Positions 25,502-35,949 of a stretch of DNA of 64,000 nucleotides are shown in pieces. Positions within the stretch are counted from its first letter, which is position 1. Each line of letters starts with the position of its first letter. The notes below the pieces were generated by a model, which saw only the letters and a list, made by a program, of their open reading frames with translations, searched no databases and had not been told where the DNA came from. The stretch comes from Paenibacillus massiliensis 2301065 = DSM 16942 (GTDB lineage: Bacteria > Bacillota > Bacilli > Paenibacillales > Paenibacillaceae): positions 248,001 through 312,000 of the forward strand of contig NZ_KB898190.1 in NCBI RefSeq assembly GCF_000377505.1, given 5' to 3'. The position numbers and the translations under genes were made by a program.

Positions 25502-28500
25502 CTAGTGATTTTGAATTACCTTCCATTCTATAGCACCATTAACTTCACGGTAAAGCAGTCTCATTATATTAGAAGCTCCATTGTCTGTTGCAAGATCAAG
25601 GCTCCACCAACCATCATCTCTAAGATGAGGCCTGTAATTAGATAGTCTTTGAACTGCTGCGTTATCTCCATACTTGGATGCCATTAAATCGTTAATGTGC
25701 TGGTTAGCTATCTTCTTTTCATCTACTGTTAAATGCCTTTTCGAACCTGGACCCAATCTAGTATCCCGAGGGACTTTCTCATTAAGAGAAGATCTTATAT
25801 TTCCAGCAAGTTTAATTCCTAATAATTGTTGTGGCGAAGGGCTAATATCACAATTATGCACCCAAATCCCAAGGTTAGATACAAAGTACGAATGATAGTC
25901 TTCAACCTCAAAGTTGTAAACGGTCGCTTCCCGTGACTCCTTCTCAATCTTATCAATCGCCAGCTTGGTACCGTCGCTCGAAATAAGCAGATCGCCAACC
26001 TTCAGGTCTTTGACATAGGTCCAGCCCCTACCATCCAACCAGAACGGATGCTCACCCGTGACCTCAATGATCTCATCACCGACGTGGACATAATAGATTT
26101 CATCGGCCTGTTTTTGGAACAGACCAACGACCTCTTTATACGCCACTTCTCCGGTTTCGTCAGACTTCGCAAGTACCTTGTCTCCTACCTGGATATCCTC
26201 GATTGGTTTTTCACCATCGTCGGTAAGCACCTTGGTTCCTGCGGAGAAGCAGTTGCACTCTGTAATTACTTTAGAGACCTTCCCTTTACCAAACCATCCT
26301 GTAGCCTTCTTGCCCAGGGTCACGGCGCCTTCCACGCCATACTTCCCGATCGCCTTCGAGCCTGGAATCGGAATCAGACCAATCGCTGATCCAATCCCTT
26401 CCATCCAGCGTTCCGATACAGACAGCTTCTCGCCTGTCACCAGGTTCACACCTGTGAAGGCTTGCTGGAAGCCCTTCAGTGCGCCTACTCCCGGTACGAG
26501 ATCGAGCAGCATGTCGCCGCCGCGCAGCATCAGGGAGTCGCCATCACGACTCAAGCCGAATGGGTCGATATACGAAATCGGGTTCCCGTTCACGTACGCA
26601 TAGCGGTTCAAGGTCGGTGTATCTGAGATCGTACCTGTCACGACATCACGGTTAATGAATCGCTTGATATCTGGACTGTAGTAACGGGCACGCATATGGT
26701 ACAGACCATTCGCATCGGTCATGACTCCGTCACGTCCATTATAGCGGAAAGGCTGCTCCGTTGCGCCCTCATGTCCGATCTGCTCTCCGTATGGACCGTA
26801 TTCATACGTATCCGTAATCGTTCCATCCAATGCGGTCATCGCCACCGTACTGCCGCGACGGTCATAATGATACGTCTGGTATTCACCACTAGCATCTTCG
26901 CGACCGAGCAAGCCCAAGCCATAGACATAATAGGCTAGCGGCTTCCCGTCCGCATCGCTCTCCATCAACACCTGAGACAAGGCTGCATTCGGGTTGATCA
27001 CATAACGAACTGTGTTGCCGTCTGTTGTGACGGAGGTCCGCATATTCTCTGCGTTATAGCCGTAGCTTACGCCGCCCGCAGACTGCAGACGATTACGTGA
27101 ATCATATACGTAGGATTGCATGTTCCCTTGCAGCGGTCCTGTCGTCATATTGCCATCGGCATCATAGATGACCGGTTCGCCATTTACTGTCGCCAGACGA
27201 TTGTCCGCTGTATACGTCATTTCCAGCGGGTACACGTCTGCTGTGACGGCAGTCGGATCAGTTCCGTTCAATTCCGCTCCCAATCCTTCTTCCGGTGCAG
27301 GGGATAGCCCTGGACCGTACACGTCGAAGGTCACTTCAGACGGTACAGTACCCTGCACGCCGCCGGTCTCGGAGACAACATTACCTACAGCATCATAGCT
27401 GAACGCATAGCTCGTCAGCAGATTTCCATCTGCTCCGCGATTCGCCGAGCTCAGCAGCTGCCCGTTCGCATCATATGTACGTGTCTCCTCGCTGGCATCT
27501 GGACGCTGGGTCGAGATGACCTGTCCATTCGCGTTATACGTATAGGTTGTCTTGCGACCTGCCCAGTCGGTTACAGTCCTCATTCGGCCTGCAGCGTCAT
27601 ACGTATAGCTGACTTGCTTGCCATCTGGATACGTCAAGGCTGTCAGTTGTCCTATAGCATCATAGGTGTATTTGATGGTATTGCCATGCTCATCGGTATA
27701 TTGCTTCACTCGATTCAGGGCGTCATATTGACGACGAATCGTCCGTCCATCCTGATCGGTCACAGCGGTGACATTGCCATTGGCATCATAGCTGTAGGCT
27801 ACGCTGCCATCTGGATCGGTGAACTTCGTCAACTGACCAGCAGCATCGTAGGCGTAATCTACGTTCTGACCGCGTTTATTGGTCTCTTGAGCGAGCAGCC
27901 CGATGGCATTGTACTTGTATGTGTGCACGCCGCCAGCTGCATCTGTCTCGCGAGTGACACGTCCTACCGCATCATAAGTGTAGCTAGCCGTATTCTGATT
28001 CGGGTCTGTCACCTGTGTCAGTCGATTCAATGTATCGAAGCTCTGACGAGCCACGCCCTCCATCGGGTCCTGCACTGACGTCAGTCGATTCAGATCGTCA
28101 TAGGTGAAGATCGTCTTTCTGCTGAGCGGATCAATGCTGCCTGTTAGACGGCTCAGCTTGTCATATTGACTCGTATAGGTCTGCCCCAGCGCGTCCGTAG
28201 TCGCTACCGGATTGCCTATCGCATCATAGGTGACCGCATAGGCCCGTTGATTCAATGCATCGTATGCCTCGGTTACACGGTTCAGATCATCATAGACATA
28301 ACGGACCTTCTCACCCAGCGGGTTGGTCTCGCTAATGACATTCCCTACAGCATCATAGGCAAAAGTACTCTTATTGCCCAGCGCATCCATCGCTGACACC
28401 ATTCGTCCTTCACGATCGTAGGCGAAGGCAGTTATTCCTCCAGCCGCATCTGTCATCTGGAGCAGATTGCCGTTGCCGTCATAGGTATACTGTGTCTTCA

Positions 28501-31500
28501 GCCCCCGTCCATCCGTCTCCTGACTCAGGAAGCCTTGGCTATCGTAAGCGAAGCGATACGTGTGACCCAACGGATCTGTATACGACAGCAGCTCATCTGC
28601 TGCGTTGTAGACCGATGTGGTCTCATTGCCTTCCTCGTCTCTCACACCGCTCATGCGGCCAGCTTCATCGTACAGGAACGTAAGCTCCTCGCCGACAGCC
28701 GTTGTGAGCTTGGTCAAGCGCCCACCTGTATAGGCATAAGCCGTCTTGTTACCCAGCGCATCGGTTGCCGATTGCAGGAAGCCTTGCGTGTCATAAGCGT
28801 AAGCCGTTGTACGATTTTCGCTATCAATCACAGACAACAAGCGATCCTGTCCATCATACGTATATTTTACCTGTTTGCCGTCAGGACCCGTAACGGTCTT
28901 GAGATTATCCCGTTCATCATAGGACAGCGTGATCGTCTGCCCCGTATGATCTACGGCACTCTTCAGATTATCTTTGGCATCATACGTATAAATCACGGTC
29001 TGACCCCGTGTATTGGTCACACTTGTACGGTTGCCTCGGTCATCATAGGCATAGGAGGTCGTTCGACCCAATGCATCCAGAACCTGCAGCAGCTCATACT
29101 TCGCACTATGCGTGCGCTGCTGCTGTCGTCCATTCCGATCGGTGATCGTCGTAATTAGCTGCTTGTCCTTCTCTTCGTAGGCAAAGGTCGTCGTAGCTCC
29201 CTCAGCATCACTTTGAGTTACAATCCGCCCTTTATCATCATAGATGTTCGTGAAGAGCTGGGCACCCTCACTAACCGCCGTATCAATACGGTGATCGGCA
29301 TTATACGTATAGGTCGTCTCTCTTCCAGCAGCATCCGTTATACTATTCAGCCGCCCACTACGATCATACGCAAAGCCTACCTCTCTTCCAGCAGTATCCG
29401 CTACAGTGACGATGTCACCTGCTGAATTATAGGCGAATGTCAGTCCCTGACCCGTCACCGGCTCTGTCACCGCGATGAGCTGACGTGCCGCCGAATAATC
29501 AAGCTGCAGCTTCATTCCCCCGCGATCCTCAATTGACATTGGCAAGCCATCTGCGGCGAAGCGCAGTGTCGTACCCTGATTACGCACCAGTGTGAAGGTA
29601 CCATCAGCTTGCCGGCTCAGCACATCATGCCGGACCGATGGGTCCTGCGAGGTATATGTGCCATCTGCACCTAGAACGAACGTATTCCTGCGGAAAGCAT
29701 TCCAGAATACCTCGACAGATCTACCATCTGCGACTGGCTGCACCTTCAGTTCATAATTATGGCTCCAGCCTTTGCCAAGTGCTCCTTCCCCACCTAGTAG
29801 CGAGTAGTACTGCGCCTGGAACGGTACTGGTACAGCACCATTTGCGCTCAATAATGTGCGATTGATGATTTGTGCTCCGGTCGCTGTATCTACAGGATCA
29901 GCATATAGCGTAGCTGGATCGTATTGGCTTGGGTCCAGCTTGCTAATCTGCTCGGCCGCAGCCTCTCCGGATATCGCTTCCTCCAGCTCGACTGTGCCAT
30001 CCTCATAGCGGAGCAAGCCATACGGGCTATACATCAGATAAGGTGCAGCTTCCATGCTGCGCACCAGAATTTGAGCACCGGAGGATACAGTAAGCGGACT
30101 CCGTCCTGACTGCTCCTCTCCCTTGCCTACCCGGTAGGCAAAAGCGCCTTCTGCTTTCAGTGTATGGTTCTTATCTGTCACGTTCGTGATCTTCAAGGCC
30201 CCATCCGGCTGAAGTGTCGCTTGGGTCAAGGCCAGATGCTGCTTGCTCTCTACCTGTAGAACGTCGTATGGTCCCCATAGCTCCAGAGAAGCATTGCTCG
30301 CAGCACTCATGCGTAATGTCTCACCTGCATTCAGATTGTACGAGCGTCCTGCATCGGCTGCCTTGTAATCCGTCACATTCGCTGCGGAATCAAGTCTCAC
30401 CCAATCTGCCGTACCTGTCACGGACAGCTTCAGCGATACGTTGCCTCGATTCTTGATATCGTAGCTACTCTCGGCATTCGCTGTGACGATCCTCAGCGCA
30501 GGCTCCTTGCGGCTGGTGAATGCCAATACTCCCGCGTTGCCCTGAATAATGGTCGGGCTCGCCTGCTTACCGGTCACTATCGCATAGTGATTGGCAGGAA
30601 TGGACTGAGAAGCCCCACCTGTCCCACGAGTGTAGCTTACAGGCTGATTAGCCGCGTTGTACATGACAATATCATACGTTCCGGTCAGTGCCAGTCGAGC
30701 TGGAGCTGCCGATGTATTGGCAACTTTGACGGTCTCATCCAGTCCAAGACGCTTCACAGCCAGCTCTTCGCCCTGGCTCACAAGAATGGCCTCCGTCGGT
30801 GCAGTGACAATGACTGGCTCCACACCTGGATTGATGATGACGATTCTCTGACCTGCCTTCATTGACTTGAAGGTATAATCCGTATTATCGAACGATGAAG
30901 CCAATTCTCCTGTGGCGTGGTAGGTCCGCACATGATGTTTCCCTTTGACCTTCGCACTGAATGTATCGGGAGATACATTGATAATCGAGAAGCTTTCCCC
31001 CGTCTGCAGAGTCTTGATGGTTACAGGCGGTATAGCGATATTTCTGATCTCGAAGCCATCATAAGGTCCACGCACCGTAAGCGGGCTACTGTTCGCTGCT
31101 TGCAGCACAATACGGTTCCCTTCCTGAGTGACCTGCGTTCCTGCGGACTCCTCTGCCCCAAAACCATGGACTGAGCCATCATCCTTATATTCAGCGAAAT
31201 GGTACAATCCGCTCATCTTCAGGCTTAGTTGTCCTTTGGATGGTTTTCTGGTAAATTCCACAATTCGGCTAGGCGACAGCGCCTGCTCAAAAGTTACGGG
31301 CTGCTCTCTGGACTCGATTCTGAAGTCCTCATAGGCACCGTAGAATACAATACTCTTCTCATCTGTATTCTGTACAGCCAGCTTCTTGCCCGGCTTGAAG
31401 GTATGTCCTGTCGTCTGCTTAATTGCGTATCTGACCAGCATCCCCGAACTGTCATATTCAGCTTCGTCATACATCCCTGTAGCACGAAGAACTGAGTCTG

Positions 31501-34500
31501 CTGTGCCGATACTCGTCACGGTAGCGCTCCGCTCCGGCTGAAGCTGGATCTTGGCCAAAGCTGGTACTGTCCGCTTCTGGAGCTGGAACGCATCATACGA
31601 ACCTTCGATGGTGACCGTGGCTCCGCCGGAATTGGATACAGCGATGCGCTGACCATTTCTAATGATCTTGGTGCCTGATTGCGTCGCGTAATCCAGACTG
31701 GACATTTCACCATCTGCATTGCGCAACACCATATCGTAGACACCTGTGAAATACGTGTAGAAAACTTTGCTAGCATGCTTATTCAAAATATCCACATGCT
31801 CTCCTGCTCCGAGCGTATGACGGAACGTTACCGGATTGGCACGCGAATTCGTCTCAAATACGTCATAACCGCCATATACGGTCATTGATTGCTGCTCGGC
31901 AGTATTCATCATGGCGATTCTTTCGCCCTTGTGCACAAGCTTCGGAAGCGTATCGTTTCTGGAGTAGAGATCCAATGCTCCGTCTACGAACATGGCATGA
32001 TCAAATGTGCCTGTCGCATATACCTTACCTTGCCCTGGTCCGGTATAGGTGGCCTCCATACTTTTCCGTGGCCCCAAAATCCACTTGAACACGGCTGGGT
32101 GCTGCCTGCCGCTTATAGCGAATACATCATATGGACCTTCTACAAGCATGGAGCTTCCTGCTGTATTTGTAAGAGCTATTCGAGACTGACTGCTGATCAA
32201 TCTCGAAGCCAGGGTCTCCTGCAGCCCTACATCCTCAACATCTCGATCCGCGCCGTATTTGGCAAAATCATACGTACCTGCCGGATAGATGCTGAAAGGC
32301 CGTCCGGTATAGTTGCGGAAATCTGCACTCTGTCCGGTTTGAAGCGTTCGACTGAACGTAACCGGGTTCGCACGATCTTTTAATTCAAAAATCTCATAAG
32401 CACCATATACATCAATCGGTTGAATATCTCGGTTCATGATCGCTACACGCTGTCCAGCAGATACGGTATTGTACCCGGTGACGCGTCCACGATTATAAGA
32501 GAATGGACTTCCATCCGCCGTATAATCCATCAGATCATGAATCCCGGTCATCCGTATCATTTCGGACTGTGCCGTTCTGTTCACGAACTCTACACTCTTG
32601 TCTGCCAGCAAATGGCGGATAGCCAAAGCAGGCGTCTGACTTACCTCCGCGTTAATGACATCATACGGAGCCAGAAGGACTAATTGCGTGTTACCCGAGT
32701 TCGTCACAGTTGCCCGCTCATTAGGGTATAGTGGCAGTCTACTCGTTGTCTTGCGGTCCATGGATCGCAGGCCATTGTCTTGACGGTAGCTTGCCTGATC
32801 GTAAGTACCGTTCAGATCGACATTGAATACCGCACTGCTGCCACTCTTGAACTTCAGGCTCTCTCCATAATTCACATAGCCTTTAAATAGCGCAGGTGTC
32901 AGGCGTGCATTGACACTGAAGGCATCAAATGGAGCCTTGACCGTCATCGCAGACAAGCCGCTGTTCGTTACGATATGCCATTCACTGGCTGTCACAGAGT
33001 GAGTCTCCCGCTCAATCGGGTTGCCATAGTGGCTGACTCTGTTCCCCTCCGTATACGTTACATAATGATGCTGTCCACTCACATCGACTGAGAAGGAACG
33101 AGCCGATATATTGTCCAGCTTCAGCGTATCTCCTGGCTGCAGCGTCCGATTCAGCGTAACCGGATTGTAACGATCCAGATAACGGAACATCTCGTATGGA
33201 GCTGCAATCGTCTTGCTCTCCGTGTCTGTATTCGTGAAAGCTACACGTTCGCCGCCCAGAATCTCCATTCGACTCACATAATTCGATGGCGTATAGGATT
33301 TGATCCCATTTTCATCATATCGCGCATAGTCATAGGTACCATTTATTAAAATCGAACCGACATACTGTGTCTGATTCAAGGCTACGAAGCTGCCCCCGAC
33401 AGGCACTACACGCCGGATTAGCGCAGGATATGCACTCCTATCCACCTGATAGGCATCCCTTGCTCCACTTACGATTACAGGGCTAGAATTACGGTTCGTT
33501 ACGACTACATACTGACCAGAGTACACAGTATAGCCAATACTGCTATCACTTACTGCATCTGCAGCAATGTGAACCTCTTTTCCATTAGCCTCATATTTAA
33601 CCATGTCGTATTTCCCTCGAATATTGAGGTTGAGACTTCTGGCCTGTGTATTGGTGAATTTATAGCTCTCTCCATTATTCAGGATTTGGCGGAACATGGA
33701 TGGATCATTTTCGTTAGTAACGGTAAAAGCATCATAAGCTCCGATTACCTCTAGCCAACCTGTTCCACGATTCGTTACGACAAGTCTCTTGCCTTTGGCG
33801 ATCGCATCAGAAACCTTCTTGTCCGTACCAGACGAGCTTACAGAGCCGTCCTCATTGTAGACGACATATTCATAGGAACGTGTCCCTGCGCTCTCGTAAT
33901 AGACATAGAAGGTTTTATTCTCCGTATTGATCGCTTCGAGTGTCTGTCCTACTCCAATACGCTCCCGGAACGATGCAGGTCCCGAATTGTAGAAGGAGAA
34001 TACGCCATTGGCACCACTGACTTCAATCGTCTGCGTATCCCGATTTGTCACCACCATTCGGTTACCAGAAGCCAGTTGGGTTCTTCCGCCCTTGTCGTCA
34101 CGTTGGAAGGTCGTTAGTACCCCACTATCGTTAAATTTGACATTATCATTGAGACCACTAATCAGAAATGATTCTGCCGCACTCGTCAAATTGGTTACCG
34201 CTACACTCGTTCCAGGCGGCAGCATACGCTTCTCGAACGTCGGTATACTTGTAGTTACGAACTTCAGCTTTTTCGTCTTGCTGCTTGTCGTCAGTTCCAG
34301 ATTATAATTAGACGTATTTGTGAGATTAATCTGCTGACCTGCTAATATGACCGCATTAAAATTGCGATCATATTGCGCACTTGTAGACAGGGTTCCATTC
34401 TTGTTTAATTTAACGTAATCGAAGGAAGGTGCTGTGCCTTTGTGATATACAGTGACCTGCCCGGAATCAAATGCAGTGGTAATCTGCACATTCCCCCCTG

Positions 34501-34618
34501 GTGGCAATGTAAATTCCGTTGCCTCAAGGGCATTCGCAGTGAATACTCGCATACCGCCAGCCAAAATGACTGCAAATACAACCGTCAGTAGTATCCGTGT
34601 CCATCTTTGCCTCATCAT
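25502..34618 (-). CDS. Giant secreted Rhs/YD-repeat polymorphic toxin with HINT domain
   Basis: A 3038-residue protein. Order: Sec signal peptide (~1-31); about 16 imperfect repeats of ~95-100 residues to ~1560, each with VTN...V.GAYD.F, PVTF.R.L..G.S and G.YD...Y..DG; a DPVDTATG segment (~1570) as in DUF6531; YD repeats (~1685-2480); the Rhs-associated core ending NRYAYVNGNPISYIDPFGL (~2583-2690); a HINT domain from CFSAGTKVL (~2789) to VHNC (~2920); and a ~115-residue tail ending IEWKVIQNH. The plan is that of WapA-like toxins, the shell enclosing the toxin and HINT possibly releasing it. The tail's activity is unknown. The start has GGGGGAG upstream. The tail is AT-rich relative to the core, a sign of exchange. 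Confidence 0.92.
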   Translation of the reverse strand: MMRQRWTRILLTVVFAVILAGGMRVFTANALEATEFTLPPGGNVQITTAFDSGQVTVYHKGTAPSFDYVKLNKNGTLSTSAQYDRNFNAVILAGQQINLTNTSNYNLELTTSSKTKKLKFVTTSIPTFEKRMLPPGTSVAVTNLTSAAESFLISGLNDNVKFNDSGVLTTFQRDDKGGRTQLASGNRMVVTNRDTQTIEVSGANGVFSFYNSGPASFRERIGVGQTLEAINTENKTFYVYYESAGTRSYEYVVYNEDGSVSSSGTDKKVSDAIAKGKRLVVTNRGTGWLEVIGAYDAFTVTNENDPSMFRQILNNGESYKFTNTQARSLNLNIRGKYDMVKYEANGKEVHIAADAVSDSSIGYTVYSGQYVVVTNRNSSPVIVSGARDAYQVDRSAYPALIRRVVPVGGSFVALNQTQYVGSILINGTYDYARYDENGIKSYTPSNYVSRMEILGGERVAFTNTDTESKTIAAPYEMFRYLDRYNPVTLNRTLQPGDTLKLDNISARSFSVDVSGQHHYVTYTEGNRVSHYGNPIERETHSVTASEWHIVTNSGLSAMTVKAPFDAFSVNARLTPALFKGYVNYGESLKFKSGSSAVFNVDLNGTYDQASYRQDNGLRSMDRKTTSRLPLYPNERATVTNSGNTQLVLLAPYDVINAEVSQTPALAIRHLLADKSVEFVNRTAQSEMIRMTGIHDLMDYTADGSPFSYNRGRVTGYNTVSAGQRVAIMNRDIQPIDVYGAYEIFELKDRANPVTFSRTLQTGQSADFRNYTGRPFSIYPAGTYDFAKYGADRDVEDVGLQETLASRLISSQSRIALTNTAGSSMLVEGPYDVFAISGRQHPAVFKWILGPRKSMEATYTGPGQGKVYATGTFDHAMFVDGALDLYSRNDTLPKLVHKGERIAMMNTAEQQSMTVYGGYDVFETNSRANPVTFRHTLGAGEHVDILNKHASKVFYTYFTGVYDMVLRNADGEMSSLDYATQSGTKIIRNGQRIAVSNSGGATVTIEGSYDAFQLQKRTVPALAKIQLQPERSATVTSIGTADSVLRATGMYDEAEYDSSGMLVRYAIKQTTGHTFKPGKKLAVQNTDEKSIVFYGAYEDFRIESREQPVTFEQALSPSRIVEFTRKPSKGQLSLKMSGLYHFAEYKDDGSVHGFGAEESAGTQVTQEGNRIVLQAANSSPLTVRGPYDGFEIRNIAIPPVTIKTLQTGESFSIINVSPDTFSAKVKGKHHVRTYHATGELASSFDNTDYTFKSMKAGQRIVIINPGVEPVIVTAPTEAILVSQGEELAVKRLGLDETVKVANTSAAPARLALTGTYDIVMYNAANQPVSYTRGTGGASQSIPANHYAIVTGKQASPTIIQGNAGVLAFTSRKEPALRIVTANAESSYDIKNRGNVSLKLSVTGTADWVRLDSAANVTDYKAADAGRSYNLNAGETLRMSAASNASLELWGPYDVLQVESKQHLALTQATLQPDGALKITNVTDKNHTLKAEGAFAYRVGKGEEQSGRSPLTVSSGAQILVRSMEAAPYLMYSPYGLLRYEDGTVELEEAISGEAAAEQISKLDPSQYDPATLYADPVDTATGAQIINRTLLSANGAVPVPFQAQYYSLLGGEGALGKGWSHNYELKVQPVADGRSVEVFWNAFRRNTFVLGADGTYTSQDPSVRHDVLSRQADGTFTLVRNQGTTLRFAADGLPMSIEDRGGMKLQLDYSAARQLIAVTEPVTGQGLTFAYNSAGDIVTVADTAGREVGFAYDRSGRLNSITDAAGRETTYTYNADHRIDTAVSEGAQLFTNIYDDKGRIVTQSDAEGATTTFAYEEKDKQLITTITDRNGRQQQRTHSAKYELLQVLDALGRTTSYAYDDRGNRTSVTNTRGQTVIYTYDAKDNLKSAVDHTGQTITLSYDERDNLKTVTGPDGKQVKYTYDGQDRLLSVIDSENRTTAYAYDTQGFLQSATDALGNKTAYAYTGGRLTKLTTAVGEELTFLYDEAGRMSGVRDEEGNETTSVYNAADELLSYTDPLGHTYRFAYDSQGFLSQETDGRGLKTQYTYDGNGNLLQMTDAAGGITAFAYDREGRMVSAMDALGNKSTFAYDAVGNVISETNPLGEKVRYVYDDLNRVTEAYDALNQRAYAVTYDAIGNPVATTDALGQTYTSQYDKLSRLTGSIDPLSRKTIFTYDDLNRLTSVQDPMEGVARQSFDTLNRLTQVTDPNQNTASYTYDAVGRVTRETDAAGGVHTYKYNAIGLLAQETNKRGQNVDYAYDAAGQLTKFTDPDGSVAYSYDANGNVTAVTDQDGRTIRRQYDALNRVKQYTDEHGNTIKYTYDAIGQLTALTYPDGKQVSYTYDAAGRMRTVTDWAGRKTTYTYNANGQVISTQRPDASEETRTYDANGQLLSSANRGADGNLLTSYAFSYDAVGNVVSETGGVQGTVPSEVTFDVYGPGLSPAPEEGLGAELNGTDPTAVTADVYPLEMTYTADNRLATVNGEPVIYDADGNMTTGPLQGNMQSYVYDSRNRLQSAGGVSYGYNAENMRTSVTTDGNTVRYVINPNAALSQVLMESDADGKPLAYYVYGLGLLGREDASGEYQTYHYDRRGSTVAMTALDGTITDTYEYGPYGEQIGHEGATEQPFRYNGRDGVMTDANGLYHMRARYYSPDIKRFINRDVVTGTISDTPTLNRYAYVNGNPISYIDPFGLSRDGDSLMLRGGDMLLDLVPGVGALKGFQQAFTGVNLVTGEKLSVSERWMEGIGSAIGLIPIPGSKAIGKYGVEGAVTLGKKATGWFGKGKVSKVITECNCFSAGTKVLTDDGEKPIEDIQVGDKVLAKSDETGEVAYKEVVGLFQKQADEIYYVHVGDEIIEVTGEHPFWLDGRGWTYVKDLKVGDLLISSDGTKLAIDKIEKESREATVYNFEVEDYHSYFVSNLGIWVHNCDISPSPQQLLGIKLAGNIRSSLNEKVPRDTRLGPGSKRHLTVDEKKIANQHINDLMASKYGDNAAVQRLSNYRPHLRDDGWWSLDLATDNGASNIMRLLYREVNGAIEWKVIQNH

Positions 34619-34633
34619 TATGCTCCCCCAGCC

Positions 34634-35401
34634 CTACAGTGCAGCGGCCGGAGCAAAGGACAGGCCTACAAAGCCGGCTTGGCCCGAGCCTTGCGGCTGC
34701 AGCACGGTAATCTGCAAATGAACTCTAGCCTTCACTGCACCAGCTGGTACGGATAGTCCCGCCTGGAAGGTCTCCCAGTCTGCGTTGGTCTGCTGGTAGA
34801 TCGCTACATGCTGATAGCTGAGAAGCTTGCCTGCAGCATCATAATAGTTCACTACCACCTTCACGGCCGCCTTGTCCAATTGCATGACCTTCGCTTGTCC
34901 TCTGACGGTATAGCTCTCTCCTGCTGTCACTGCCATATCGCGATACATATTCGCGCCTCCGATCTGCGGAGAGCTTACGTCTATATATTGAATGACACGC
35001 TCCTGGCCCTCTGGTACAGGCTGCTGGTACACGTCGTCTGTTATCGTGTATACATCACCCGTTACAGTGCTCGTTCCCCCTGAGGATGCCATATATGCGT
35101 CTTCCGTGACGGTGCTGAAGCTGGCTTCCACTCCACGAGTCGCATAAGACTTCCAGCCCTCGGCCACCTGTCCCTTCACGGGAGCAGCACCTGCATCCCG
35201 AAGAGTTGCCTTGACTGTGAGGAGGTTCCCCCCTGCATCATATGTATACTGGACACTCTTCTTTTCCTGCTCTACGCTAACCAGTCGGTTCAGACTGTCA
35301 TACTCATATTGTTGCGCAGACAGCTCTGGCGCCGCTCCTCCAAGTAACACGACCATGACAACAACAACACGAATCCATCCAGCTATTGCTTTCCTTCTCA
35401 T
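34634..35401 (-). CDS. Small secreted protein with one YD repeat and a jelly-roll-like domain
   Basis: A 255-residue protein with a signal peptide (VVVVMVVLLGGAAPELSA, residues ~12-29), a single YD-repeat pair right after it (QYEYDSLNRLVSVEQEKKSV, then QYTYDAGGNLLTVKA), and a ~150-residue beta-rich domain resembling carbohydrate-binding modules (YTVRGQAKV, WETFQAGLSVPAGAVKARV). It ends 15 bases before the Rhs start codon, so it is the first gene of the Rhs operon. A role as secreted companion or cell-surface anchor of the Rhs protein is inference. It could also be the 5' remnant of a larger YD protein. Confidence 0.78.
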   Translation of the reverse strand: MRRKAIAGWIRVVVVMVVLLGGAAPELSAQQYEYDSLNRLVSVEQEKKSVQYTYDAGGNLLTVKATLRDAGAAPVKGQVAEGWKSYATRGVEASFSTVTEDAYMASSGGTSTVTGDVYTITDDVYQQPVPEGQERVIQYIDVSSPQIGGANMYRDMAVTAGESYTVRGQAKVMQLDKAAVKVVVNYYDAAGKLLSYQHVAIYQQTNADWETFQAGLSVPAGAVKARVHLQITVLQPQGSGQAGFVGLSFAPAAAL

Positions 35402-35528
35402 TCGTTAGTGATCTCCTCTCGCCGTTCATTCAGCAATATGTATTAATTCTCATATTAACCCAGATTATTTTCTATTCTCCTTATTTTCAAAAATAGATTT
35501 CATTTGGGAAATTGAGACTATTCTATCT

Positions 35529-35558
35529 ATACTAGATTAGAAACATTTTCTAGGTCAA
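35529..35558 (-). promoter_or_regulatory. Probable sigma-A promoter of the Rhs operon
   Basis: TTGACC (35553-35558), 18-base spacer, TAGTAT (35529-35534) on the minus strand, about 130 bases ahead of the mini-YD gene. The rest of 35402-35781 holds no gene; AGGAGG at 35583-35588 is not followed by a start codon. Confidence 0.55.
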
Positions 35559-35781
35559 TAGTTTTAGCCAAGTTTTTGTAAAAGGAGGAAATTAAGAACC
35601 AGAGAGTAATTACTTGGAGTCCTAATTTGGCAGAACCTCGGCAACATGCTATATTGGATTACGACAAGCCGCTCATAAATGGGGGACGTAACTGAAATTG
35701 TGGGTACCAGCTTGAGGAGACTTGATTAATGAAGACACCCATTACGGGTAAGAATATATTGCAGGAGAGGAGCATCTTTCG

Positions 35782-35949
35782 ATGAGACCTTTACAAATTT
35801 CTCCAGACACAGCCATCAAGCTGTCTGAGAAACTGAACGTTCCATTGGAACAGCTGATGCATATGCCGCAGCATATTTTAATGCAAAAGCTGGCCGAGCT
35901 GGCCAAAGAAGAAGCCCAAAAACATGATGATGAGGCTTCTGAGTCATGA
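35782..35949 (+). CDS. yycC: YycC-like small protein
   Basis: A 55-residue soluble protein, MRPLQISPDTAIKLSEKLNV then PLEQLMHMPQHILMQKLAEL, which closely follows the conserved sequence of B. subtilis YycC (about 49 residues, function unknown). GGAGAGGAG lies nine bases upstream of the ATG. Its stop codon overlaps the start of the next gene (ATGA), so the two are translationally coupled. Confidence 0.85.
   Translation: MRPLQISPDTAIKLSEKLNVPLEQLMHMPQHILMQKLAELAKEEAQKHDDEASES

Noticed and set aside
26048..29158. Several long plus-strand frames across the Rhs gene
   Set aside because: They are shadows of a periodic, codon-biased repeat gene on the other strand and lack ribosome sites.
35578..35780. 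Possible riboswitch or small gene behind the AGGAGG at 35583
   Set aside because: No start codon follows the site and I found no match to a known riboswitch consensus.
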